Made by a program: the position numbers and the translations under genes. Of a DNA stretch of 42,637 nucleotides, positions 7,033 to 14,229 are shown piece by piece; position 1 is the first letter of the stretch, and each line of letters starts with the position of its first letter. Source of the stretch: Oscillospiraceae bacterium (GTDB lineage Bacteria > Bacillota > Clostridia > Oscillospirales > Ruminococcaceae); NCBI GenBank assembly GCA_021769525.1, contig JAETSQ010000020.1:1-42637 (forward strand), read 5' to 3'. The notes beneath the pieces were generated by a model that saw only the letters and a program-made list of their open reading frames with translations, did no database searches and had not been told where the DNA came from.

Positions 7033-9026
7033 GGATCGAGACGGCAGAGACCGCCGGCTTCTGCTTTGGGGTGCGCCGGGCGGTGGAGCTGGTGGAGGCG
7101 GAAGCGGCAAAGGCCGCCGGCAGCTACCCGGTCTGCACCCTGGGGCCCATCATCCACAACGATACGGTGATACGCCGCCTCCGGGAAGCGGGGGTGACGG
7201 TGATCGACTCCCCGGAGGAGGCCCCGGAGGACGGGGTGGTGGTCATCCGCGCCCACGGGGTCCCGCTGGCGGTGATCCGGCAGCTTGAAGAGGCGGGGGT
7301 GCGGTACGTGGACGCCACCTGTCCCTTTGTGGCCAAGGTCCACAGCATCGTGGCCGCCCAGGAGCCGGAGACGGTGGTGCTGGTGGCGGGGGATCCGGGG
7401 CACCCGGAGGTCCAGGGCATCACGGGCCATTGCCGGGGGCCTTTTCGGGTGGTCCAGACCGGGAAAGAACTGGAAAACCTGGTCCCTTCTTTGGAAAATT
7501 TCCACAAACTCTCCTTCGTTTTGGTAGCACAGACCACTTTTAACAGACAAGAATGGGAGAAAACCACTTTTTCTGCAAAAAAGGTGTGTACAAATCTCAA
7601 GATATTTGATACAATATGTAAAGCTACTGTAGTACGGCAGGAAGAGGCTGCCCGGCTCTCCGCCCAGGCGGACGCCATGGTGGTCATAGGGGGAGCGCAC
7701 AGCTCCAATACCCGGAAGCTGTACAGCATCTGCTCCGCGAACTGCCCCACCGTGCTGGTGCAGGAGGCAGGGGAGCTCTCCCGGCACCGGGAGCTTTTAT
7801 CCCAGGCATCTTTTATCGGAATTACTGCCGGCGCATCGACACCGGTTTGTATAATTAAGGAGGTTCAAGAAACCATGAGCAGAATGGATAACATCAGCAA
7901 CGACATGACTTTTGAGGAGATGCTGGAGCAGTCCTTCAAAAGTACATATAATGGGGAGAAGGTAACGGGTATCGTTACCGGCATCAAGCCGAACGAGATC
8001 TTCGTGGACATCGGCACCAAGCACGCCGGCTTTGTCCCCATGAACGAGCTCACCGACGACCCCTCTGCCAAGCCGGAGGACATCGTGAAGGTGGGAGACG
8101 AGATCGAGCTCCTGGTGGTCCGGGTCAACGATGTGGAGGGCACCGTCATGTGCTCCAAGAAGCGCTTGGACCAGGCCGCCGGCTTTGAGAAGGTGATGAA
8201 CGCCGGGGAGACCGGCGAGGTCCTCACCGGTGTGGTCACCGAGGTCATCAAGGGCGGCATCCTGGTGCTCACCAATGGCGTCAAGGTCTTCATCCCCGCC
8301 TCCCAGTCCGGCGTGCCCCGCGACGGGGATCTCTCTACCCTGCTGCGCAAGGAAGTGAACTTTAAGATCCTGGAGACCAACCGCCAGCGCCGCCGCGCCC
8401 TGGGCTCCATCAGCGCCGTCCTCCGCGCCCAGCGGGAGGAGCTGGCCAAGAAGTTCTGGGAAGAGGTGGAGGTCGGCAAGGTCTACACCGGCGTGGTCAA
8501 GTCCATCACCAACTTCAGCGTCTTTGTGGACCTGGGCGGCGTGGACGGCCGCGTGGGGATGACCGACCTCACCTGGCTGCGTGTCAAGCATCCCTCCGAG
8601 GTGGTGAAGGTGGGGGATACCGTCACCGTCACTGTCAAGGATGTGGATATGGAGAACAAGAAGGTCTCCCTCATCTACAAGAAGTCCGAGGATAACCCCT
8701 GGGAGGTCATCAAGACCCAGCACCAGGTTGGGGATGTGGTCACCGTGCAGATCATGTCCATCACCGCCTTCGGCGCCTTTGCCCAGATCATCCCCGGCAT
8801 CGACGGCCTGATCCACATCTCCCAGATCGCCAAGGAGCGGGTGGAGAAGGTGGCCGACAAGCTGGCGGTGGGTGACGTGGTGGAAGCCAAGATCACCGAG
8901 CTGGACTACGAGAAGAAGCGCGCCAGCCTGTCCATCAAGGCCCTCCTGGCCGACCGGGAGGCCGCGGAGGAGGCCGCCAATGTTGCCGAGGCGGCTCCGG
9001 AGGCGGAGGCCCCCGCCGAGGAATAA
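7029..9026 (+). CDS. ispH: Fused HMB-PP reductase (IspH) and S1 RNA-binding protein
   Basis: The protein joins two enzymes' worth of sequence. Residues 1-280 are IspH, which makes IPP and DMAPP in the MEP pathway. The three iron-sulfur cysteines fall at C12, C98 and C197, with conserved H43, H76 and the GHPE motif. Residues about 295-650 hold four S1 domains, as in ribosomal protein S1, followed by an acidic Ala/Glu tail. This fusion is known in Clostridia. TTG 7029 is preferred: GGAGG at 7017-7021 lies seven bases before it and C12 then matches E. coli numbering. The ATG at 7014 precedes that site. An internal ribosome site at 7857 could give free S1 protein. Confidence 0.95.
   Translation: MRIETAETAGFCFGVRRAVELVEAEAAKAAGSYPVCTLGPIIHNDTVIRRLREAGVTVIDSPEEAPEDGVVVIRAHGVPLAVIRQLEEAGVRYVDATCPFVAKVHSIVAAQEPETVVLVAGDPGHPEVQGITGHCRGPFRVVQTGKELENLVPSLENFHKLSFVLVAQTTFNRQEWEKTTFSAKKVCTNLKIFDTICKATVVRQEEAARLSAQADAMVVIGGAHSSNTRKLYSICSANCPTVLVQEAGELSRHRELLSQASFIGITAGASTPVCIIKEVQETMSRMDNISNDMTFEEMLEQSFKSTYNGEKVTGIVTGIKPNEIFVDIGTKHAGFVPMNELTDDPSAKPEDIVKVGDEIELLVVRVNDVEGTVMCSKKRLDQAAGFEKVMNAGETGEVLTGVVTEVIKGGILVLTNGVKVFIPASQSGVPRDGDLSTLLRKEVNFKILETNRQRRRALGSISAVLRAQREELAKKFWEEVEVGKVYTGVVKSITNFSVFVDLGGVDGRVGMTDLTWLRVKHPSEVVKVGDTVTVTVKDVDMENKKVSLIYKKSEDNPWEVIKTQHQVGDVVTVQIMSITAFGAFAQIIPGIDGLIHISQIAKERVEKVADKLAVGDVVEAKITELDYEKKRASLSIKALLADREAAEEAANVAEAAPEAEAPAEE
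7857..7877 (+). promoter_or_regulatory. Internal ribosome binding site and start inside ispH/rpsA
   Basis: AAGGAGGT at 7857-7864 is followed ten bases later by in-frame ATG 7875 (Met283), exactly at the linker between the IspH and S1 parts. A TATAAT lies at 7850-7855 but without a matching -35 box. Confidence 0.55.
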
Positions 9027-9093
9027 AGCGGGAGGACCTTCTGCGCCCTGCGGATAGGAAGAGCGGCGCAGTCTCCGTATACAAAACAAAAAG

Positions 9094-9131
9094 AAGGACA
9101 GCCGGGGAATGAATCCCTGGCTGTCCTTTTC
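9094..9131 (+). terminator. Terminator of the ispH/rpsA operon
   Basis: AAGGACAGCC-GGG pairs with CCC-GGCTGTCCTT around AATGAAT, preceded by A residues and followed by TTTT. It belongs to an ACAGCCGG-type terminator family seen again at 12861 and 36674. Confidence 0.9.
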
Positions 9132-9206
9132 CGTGCGCCGGAAGGTCCTTTCCGGCGCAGAGGAGACCGGCGGGCGGATGATACAGACCTCCTTGGCCCG
9201 CAAAAA

Positions 9207-9242
9207 AAGGATAACCAAGGGTTGTGTCCCTTGGCTATCCTT
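9207..9242. terminator. Second hairpin terminator, probably bidirectional
   Basis: AAGGATA and CCAAGGG pair with CCCTTGG and TATCCTT around TTGTGT. It has A residues on the left and weak T residues on the right, about 80 bases after the first terminator. Confidence 0.65.
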
Positions 9243-9284
9243 CCTTGGCTCATGTTTTCGGCGGCATTTGTCATTCTTCTTTTT

Positions 9285-9427
9285 GCTTCATTTTCTTCTT
9301 TTGCAACTAGGAAATTTGCTTGCAAATTTCCAGTGAGCCGGGGCGATGCGTAGCAGCGCCAGCACGCGAAGCGGGCGCATTTTCGATGTGTTTTTACATC
9401 GAAAATGAGGATTGAAGAAAAAGAAGC
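9285..9427. repeat. Nested inverted-repeat element
   Basis: The outer arms GCTTCATTTTCTTC (9285-9298) and GAAGAAAAAGAAGC (9414-9427) are inverted with one mismatch. Inside are a perfect 10-bp inverted repeat (9310-9319 with 9322-9331) and a perfect 12-bp hairpin (9378-9389 with 9396-9407). The outer-arm motif recurs at 15771 and 15956. No protein is encoded. This looks like a non-autonomous repeat or structured intergenic element. It fills most of the gap 9027-9462. Confidence 0.65.
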
Positions 9428-9432
9428 GGGGT

Positions 9433-9448
9433 CCGGGGCTGGCCCCGG
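9433..9448 (-). terminator. Hairpin at the end of the aldolase gene
   Basis: CCGGGGC and GCCCCGG form a 7-bp hairpin just past the aldolase stop on the minus strand. The minus strand then reads into the T-rich arm of the repeat element. It is a plausible but not classic terminator. Confidence 0.4.
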
Positions 9449-9462
9449 TATTGCTGCGCGGC

Positions 9463-10398
9463 TCAGGCCTTGCCGGCGCAGCCCAGGACATCCACCAGCT
9501 TGTGCTTCACCAGCTCCTTGATGTGGGCGCGGGCGGGGGAGAGGTACTGGCGGGGATCGAAGTGGCTGGGGTTTTCCACCAGGTACTTGCGCAGGGCGGC
9601 GGTCATGGCCAGGCGCAGGTCGGAATCGATGTTGATCTTGCAGACCGCCATGGAGGCCGCCTTGCGGAGCATCTCCTCCGGGATGCCGATGGCGTCGGGC
9701 ATCTGGCCGCCGTACTGGTTGACGGTGGCTACATCCGCCTGGATGACGGAGGAAGCGCCGTGGAGCACGATGGGGAAGCCGGGCAGGCGGCGGCCCACCT
9801 CCTCCAGGATGTCGAAGCGCAGCTGGGGCTTCTGGCCGGGCTTGAACTTATAGGCCCCGTGGCTGGTGCCGATGGCGATGGCAAGGGAATCCACCCCGGT
9901 GCGGGTGACGAAATCCTCCACCTGGGCGGGGTCGGTGAAGTGGGCGTTCTCCTCGGAGACGTTGACATCATCCTCAATGCCGGCCAGCTGGCCCAGCTCG
10001 GCCTCCACCACAACGCCCTTATCGTGGGCGTACTCCACCACCTTGCGGGTGAGGGCCACGTTGTCCTCGTAGTCGTGGTGGCTGCCATCGATCATCACCG
10101 AGGTGAAGCCTCCGTCGATGCAGGACTTGCAGATCTCAAAGTCCGCGCCGTGGTCCAGGTGCAGGGCGATGGGCAGGCCGGTATCGGCCACGGCGGCCTC
10201 CACCAGCTTGGTGAGGTAGATGTGCTTGGCGTACTTGCGGGCCCCGGCGGAGACCTGGAGGATGATGGGGGCCTTTTCCTCGGCGGCGGCCTCGGTGATG
10301 CCCTGGACGATCTCCATGTTGTTTACATTGAAGGCGCCGATGGCGTACCCGCCCTCATAGGCTTTTTTGAACATCTCGGTAGTAGTGACAAGCGGCAT
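9463..10398 (-). CDS. fba: Class II fructose-bisphosphate aldolase
   Basis: The 311-residue cytoplasmic glycolytic enzyme cleaves fructose 1,6-bisphosphate to DHAP and glyceraldehyde 3-phosphate with a zinc ion. Visible family signatures are GAFNVNNMEIVQ at the N-terminus, ALHLDHGADFE with the zinc His and catalytic Asp, SVMIDGSHHDYEDNV, VEAELGQLAGIEDDV, AIGTSHGAYKF, VLHGASSV and INIDSDLRLA. Length and order match the family. The ATG follows AAAGGAGAG. It is monocistronic with its own promoter. Confidence 0.97.
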   Translation of the reverse strand: MPLVTTTEMFKKAYEGGYAIGAFNVNNMEIVQGITEAAAEEKAPIILQVSAGARKYAKHIYLTKLVEAAVADTGLPIALHLDHGADFEICKSCIDGGFTSVMIDGSHHDYEDNVALTRKVVEYAHDKGVVVEAELGQLAGIEDDVNVSEENAHFTDPAQVEDFVTRTGVDSLAIAIGTSHGAYKFKPGQKPQLRFDILEEVGRRLPGFPIVLHGASSVIQADVATVNQYGGQMPDAIGIPEEMLRKAASMAVCKINIDSDLRLAMTAALRKYLVENPSHFDPRQYLSPARAHIKELVKHKLVDVLGCAGKA

Positions 10399-10458
10399 GA
10401 CGGATCTCTCCTTTATACAGAAAATTTTCCCCGCGGAAAGGGGATTGCTTACAGTATT

Positions 10459-10487
10459 ATTTTACCAGCATAGGCCGTAAAATGCAA
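10459..10487 (-). promoter_or_regulatory. Promoter of the aldolase gene
   Basis: On the minus strand TTGCAT (10487-10482) and TAAAAT (10464-10459) are 17 bases apart, about 60 bases before the start codon. Confidence 0.8.
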
Positions 10488-10511
10488 GATGCTTGATTTC
10501 CCCGATTCCCG

Positions 10512-10519
10512 CATACAAT
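10512..10519 (+). promoter_or_regulatory. Possible sporulation (sigma-E type) -10 element
   Basis: CATACAAT matches the CATACANT -10 consensus of sigma-E, 24 bases before the ytvI start. The -35 region is not decisive. A sigma-A reading (TTGATT 10493-10498, TACAAT) would need an unusual 15-base spacer. Confidence 0.45.
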
Positions 10520-10543
10520 ACAGGGAAGAAAAGGGGGCGCGTT

Positions 10544-11614
10544 ATGGGCAGGGAACGATTTGTAAAAGCGGTGGTGTTCTGGCTGGCGGCGGGAGGGGTG
10601 GTCCTGGCGGTGCGGTGGCTTTTCCTGCCCTGCCTGGGGCCCTTCCTGGTGGGGTGGCTGACGGCGGCCCTGGTGCGCCCCGCCGCCCGGCGGCTCTCCC
10701 AGGCCACGCCCCTGGGGGACCGCAGCGCCAGCTTTGTGGTGCTGCTGCTCTTCTGGGCCGGGGCGGGGCTGCTGATATGGTGGCTGGGGGCGGCAGCCTT
10801 TTCCCAGGGGGCGGCGCTGCTGGAGCGCCTTCCCGGCTGGTACCGGCGGGGCTTCCTGCCGGCGGCGCGGGAGATGGGGCAGCAGGCCATGCACCTGCTG
10901 GGCCGGGTGGGGGGCCCGGAGGCGGAGACCGCCCTGCGGGGGATGACCGGCCGCCTGGGACCCTTCCTCCAGGAGAGCGTCTCCACCCTTTCCGCCCGGC
11001 TGCTGGCGGCGGCGGGGAGCTTTGCAGGGCGCCTGCCGGCGGTGCTGCTGGCCTGCTCCTTCACCGTCCTTTCCTCCTTCTTCATCCTGCCGGACTATGA
11101 GAAGATCGGGGCCTTTCTCCTGCGGCAGCTGCCCCAGCGGTGGGCGGGGCCGGCGCGGGAATCCAAGGATTTCCTCTTTGCCACCATCCGCCAGGTGCTG
11201 GCGGCCTATCTCCTCATCATGCTCATCACCTTTGGGGAGGTGAGCCTGGGGCTGTGGCTGCTGCGGGTGGATTATTACCTCATCATCGGCCTGGCGGTGG
11301 CGGTGGTGGACATCCTGCCGGTGGTGGGCAGCGGCAGCGTCCTGGTGCCCTGGGGCCTCTGGACCCTGCTGCGGGGGAACCTCACCCTGGGGGCGGGCAT
11401 CCTGCTGCTCTACGGGGTGGTCACCGGGGTGCGCACCGTGCTGGAGCCCCGGATCGTGGGGCGGCGCATCGGGCTTTCCCCCCTGGTGACCCTCATCTCC
11501 ATGTACGCCGGGATGAAGCTGGGGGGCTTTTTGGGCCTCATCGCCGCCCCTATGGCGGTAACACTGCTGCTCTTCCTGGATGAGAGCGGGCACATCCGGA
11601 TGCTGAAGAAATAG
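10544..11614 (+). CDS. ytvI: YtvI-like sporulation integral membrane protein (AI-2E transporter family)
   Basis: The 356-residue protein has about seven to eight membrane helices. It starts with two helices at about residues 8-50, has a large hydrophilic stretch at about 85-150, and ends in a helical bundle with the family hallmark WGLWTLLRGNLTLGAGILLL and the motif LEPRIVGRRIGLSPLVTLIS. AI-2E family members of this kind in spore formers are annotated YtvI. ATG 10544 follows AAGGGGGC at normal spacing; the longer frame from 10493 would start upstream of the promoter-like box. A CATACAAT box just upstream suggests mother-cell sporulation control. The substrate, if any, is unknown. Confidence 0.85.
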   Translation: MGRERFVKAVVFWLAAGGVVLAVRWLFLPCLGPFLVGWLTAALVRPAARRLSQATPLGDRSASFVVLLLFWAGAGLLIWWLGAAAFSQGAALLERLPGWYRRGFLPAAREMGQQAMHLLGRVGGPEAETALRGMTGRLGPFLQESVSTLSARLLAAAGSFAGRLPAVLLACSFTVLSSFFILPDYEKIGAFLLRQLPQRWAGPARESKDFLFATIRQVLAAYLLIMLITFGEVSLGLWLLRVDYYLIIGLAVAVVDILPVVGSGSVLVPWGLWTLLRGNLTLGAGILLLYGVVTGVRTVLEPRIVGRRIGLSPLVTLISMYAGMKLGGFLGLIAAPMAVTLLLFLDESGHIRMLKK

Positions 11615-11650
11615 CCCCACCCTCCGGAAGATACCGGGGAGCGGGGCTTT
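11613..11650. terminator. Convergent terminator between ytvI and degV
   Basis: The outer stem AGCCCC/GGGGCT and inner CCGG/CCGG are followed by TTT on the plus strand and lie between two convergent genes. Confidence 0.55.
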
Positions 11651-11661
11651 CCTCATAATTT

Positions 11662-12714
11662 TTACTTGTTCAGCTTATCCGCCACGTTTTTCAGCAGCTC
11701 TTCCCCTGCCTTGGCAGCGGCCGCGGCGGTCTTGGCGGCGGTCTCCGCAACCGTTTCGGCGGCCGCGGCGGCGGTTTTCACCGCTGCCTCCGCCATATTC
11801 TCCGCGGCACGGTACAGCTTGCCGGTGACGCCGAACTCCCCCCTGGGGGTGCGGCTGAGGCAGCAGAAAGCTACCAGCTGGGGGCCGCCGTTGATGGTGA
11901 TGCAGGGGCCGGCGCTTTCCACCACCGCGGGGCTGTGACCGGTGTAGGCGGTGAGGCGGCGCTCCAGGTCCTCCGCCAGGTCCCGCGGGGTGCCCACCAG
12001 GATGCCGTAATCCCCGGCGGGGAGCATCCGGCTGACGGCGATCTTCTCCATGGCCTCGGTGATCTTGCTGTTGCCCCGCACCTTGGCATCGGCGGCAGTC
12101 TTGCCCTCAATGATGTGGATCACCGGGCGGATGCCCAGGGCATCCCCCACAAAGGCGATGGTGCGGCTCACCCGACCGCTGCGCTTCACATATTCGAAGG
12201 TGAGGGGGCAGAAATAGATCTCCACCCGGTCGAACCAGTCATCGAAGAAGGAGAGGATGTCATCCAGGGACTTGCCGTTTTTGGCCATCCGGGCGGCCTT
12301 CATCACCGGGATGCCGTAGGCGATGGAGTAGGTGCGGCTGTCCACGACCTCCACCCGCAGCTTTCCCACCGCCTCCGGGTGCTCCTCAAAGAAATCGTCT
12401 CTGGCGTGGCAAGCGGCGGTGTAGCACACCGACCCCCTGGCGTTGATGCAGACGATGCAGACGGCGGTGTACTCCTCTTCCCAGGCCCGCTCCAGCCGGG
12501 CGTAGTACTCGGTGGAGTTGACCCCGGCGGAGACCGGCAGCTCCTTGGATTTGGCGCAGAGCTCGTAGAACTCCTGGGGGCTGATGTCGTAGCTTTCCCG
12601 GTAGGTCTTCCCCAGGATGGTGACGGTGAGGGGAGCCTCCTCCACCCCCTGGGCCATGGCGGTGGAAAGGGGAATATCACAGGCGGTATCGGTGATGAAC
12701 TTGATCTTTTCCAA
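11662..12714 (-). CDS. DegV-family fatty-acid-binding protein with an Ala-rich tail
   Basis: About residues 1-300 are a DegV domain: IKFITDTACDIP at the N-terminus, a SAGVNSTEYY ligand loop, VVDSRTYSIAYG, KRSGRVSRTIAFVGDALGI and GIRPVIHIIEG. DegV/FakB proteins bind a fatty acid for phosphorylation by FakA. The last 45 or so residues are an unusual Ala/Lys/Glu/Thr amphipathic tail with repeats like AAKTAAAAAKAGE. TTG 12714 is favoured because AAAGGTGG lies eight bases before it; GTG 12726 would fall inside that site. It is monocistronic with a clear promoter. Confidence 0.88.
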   Translation of the reverse strand: MEKIKFITDTACDIPLSTAMAQGVEEAPLTVTILGKTYRESYDISPQEFYELCAKSKELPVSAGVNSTEYYARLERAWEEEYTAVCIVCINARGSVCYTAACHARDDFFEEHPEAVGKLRVEVVDSRTYSIAYGIPVMKAARMAKNGKSLDDILSFFDDWFDRVEIYFCPLTFEYVKRSGRVSRTIAFVGDALGIRPVIHIIEGKTAADAKVRGNSKITEAMEKIAVSRMLPAGDYGILVGTPRDLAEDLERRLTAYTGHSPAVVESAGPCITINGGPQLVAFCCLSRTPRGEFGVTGKLYRAAENMAEAAVKTAAAAAETVAETAAKTAAAAAKAGEELLKNVADKLNK

Positions 12715-12751
12715 GGCTTCGGCCACCTTTCACAAATCGGTTACTGCTTAT

Positions 12752-12780
12752 ATCATATCAAAAACCAGATGATAATGCAA
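12752..12780 (-). promoter_or_regulatory. Promoter of the degV-family gene
   Basis: On the minus strand TTGCAT (12780-12775) and TATGAT (12757-12752) are spaced by 17 bases. Confidence 0.8.
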
Positions 12781-12860
12781 TAAAAACCAGGAATTTTTTT
12801 GCGGGAAGGGACAGTCCTGCCGGTCCCTGGATCGAATGACCTTCGCTCCGGGGAAAGGAA

Positions 12861-12891
12861 ACAGCCGGGCCCATCGTTCCCGGCTGTGTTT
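12861..12891 (-). terminator. Terminator of recA
   Basis: ACAGCCGGG pairs with CCCGGCTGT around CCCATCGTT, 28 bases past the recA stop. It is part of the ACAGCCGG terminator family in this window. Confidence 0.7.
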
Positions 12892-12918
12892 TGGCTGCCG
12901 CCCGGAGGAGCGGGGAGA

Positions 12919-14049
12919 TCACTCCGCCACCTCGTCGTCCTCCACCTCGGCGGTGATGTTCACCTGGCCCAGCTTTTTGGGACCGGCGCCCTTGGTGGGG
13001 GGAGCCTTCTTCAGCTGGTCCCGGTTCTCCATCACCTTGGCGGCCACCTCCTCGCAGAATTCCGGGTGCTCCCGCAGATAGTCCCGCACCTTGTCCCGGC
13101 CCTGGCCCAGGCGCTCCCCGTTGTAGGAGAACCAGGAGCCGCTCTTCTGGATGATGTCCAGCTTCACCGCCAGGTCCAGCACCTCCCCGTCGCGGGAGAT
13201 GCCCTCCCCGTAGAGGATGTCGAACTCCGCCTCCTTGAAGGGGGGCGCCACCTTGTTCTTCACCACCTTCACGCGGGTGCGGCTGCCGATGAGTTCGGTG
13301 CCGTTTTTCAGCTGCTCGATCTTGCGCACGTCCAGGCGCACCGAGGAATAGAACTTCAGGGCGCGGCCGCCGGGGGTGGTCTCCGGGTTGCCGTACATGA
13401 CGCCAATCTTTTCCCGCAGCTGGTTTATGAAGATGACCACGGCGTTGGATTTGCCGATGGCCCCGGTGAGCTTCCGCAGGGCCTGGGACATGAGGCGTGC
13501 CTGGAGGCCCACATGGGTGTCCCCCATCTCCCCCTCGATCTCCGCCTTGGTGACCATGGCGGCCACCGAGTCCACCACCGCCACGTCGATGGCCCCGGAG
13601 CGCACCAGAGCCTCGCAGATCTCCAGGGCCTGCTCCCCGGTGTCCGGCTGGCTCACCAGGAGGGAATCGATGTCCACCCCCAGGGCCTTGGCGTAAACAG
13701 GGTCCAGGGCGTGCTCCACATCGATGAAGACGGCGTTGCCCCCCAGCTTCTGGGCCTGGGCCACCACATGGAGGGCCACCGTGGTCTTGCCGGAGGATTC
13801 CGGTCCGTAAATTTCAATAATGCGGCCGCGGGGCACACCGCCGATGCCCAGGGCGATGTCCAGGGAGAGGCTGCCGGTGGGGATGGCCTCCACGTTCATG
13901 GTGGCGTTCTGTCCCAGCTTCATCACCGCGCCCTTGCCGAACTGCTTTTCGATCTGGCTCAGGGCGGTGTCCAGGGCCTTCTGCTTTTCTTCCCCGGTGG
14001 TGGGGGCCGCGACCGCCTTCGCCTTAGAGCTGTCTTTTTCCTTTGCCAT
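12919..14049 (-). CDS. recA: Recombinase A
   Basis: The 376-residue recombinase catalyses strand exchange and LexA autocleavage. Walker [10 protein letters not shown] is at residues 82-90. Walker B is [10 protein letters not shown], the conserved loop 2 contains [21 protein letters not shown] (split here by position, about residues 203-223), and [18 protein letters not shown] follows. A short acidic C-terminal tail is usual. The ATG follows GGAGG. Upstream are a sigma-A promoter and a near-consensus LexA box, so SOS control is likely. recX is not adjacent but occurs at 30150-30791. Confidence 0.98.
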   Translation of the reverse strand: MAKEKDSSKAKAVAAPTTGEEKQKALDTALSQIEKQFGKGAVMKLGQNATMNVEAIPTGSLSLDIALGIGGVPRGRIIEIYGPESSGKTTVALHVVAQAQKLGGNAVFIDVEHALDPVYAKALGVDIDSLLVSQPDTGEQALEICEALVRSGAIDVAVVDSVAAMVTKAEIEGEMGDTHVGLQARLMSQALRKLTGAIGKSNAVVIFINQLREKIGVMYGNPETTPGGRALKFYSSVRLDVRKIEQLKNGTELIGSRTRVKVVKNKVAPPFKEAEFDILYGEGISRDGEVLDLAVKLDIIQKSGSWFSYNGERLGQGRDKVRDYLREHPEFCEEVAAKVMENRDQLKKAPPTKGAGPKKLGQVNITAEVEDDEVAE

Positions 14050-14111
14050 GGTGCATCCTCCTGTTTCCCTCCCGCCCGGTCAGGCAGGGGCGGTAAATTT
14101 TTCACATCCCC

Positions 14112-14161
14112 ATTATAGCCTATCACGGGAGGAAATACAAGGGCTGCCGAACAAAGTTTCT
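14112..14161 (-). promoter_or_regulatory. recA promoter with near-consensus LexA box
   Basis: On the minus strand TTGTAT (14140-14135) and TATAAT (14117-14112) are 17 bases apart. Just upstream, the minus strand reads AGAAACTTTGTTCG (14161-14148), close to the Gram-positive SOS box CGAACNNNNGTTCG, with mismatches at the first C and at the fifth position. Confidence 0.7.
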
Positions 14162-14229
14162 CTGCTTTGGGGCGGACTGTCCAAATAACCGGATGATCCC
14201 GCCGATTGTGGCGGGCCCCAGGGGGATAC

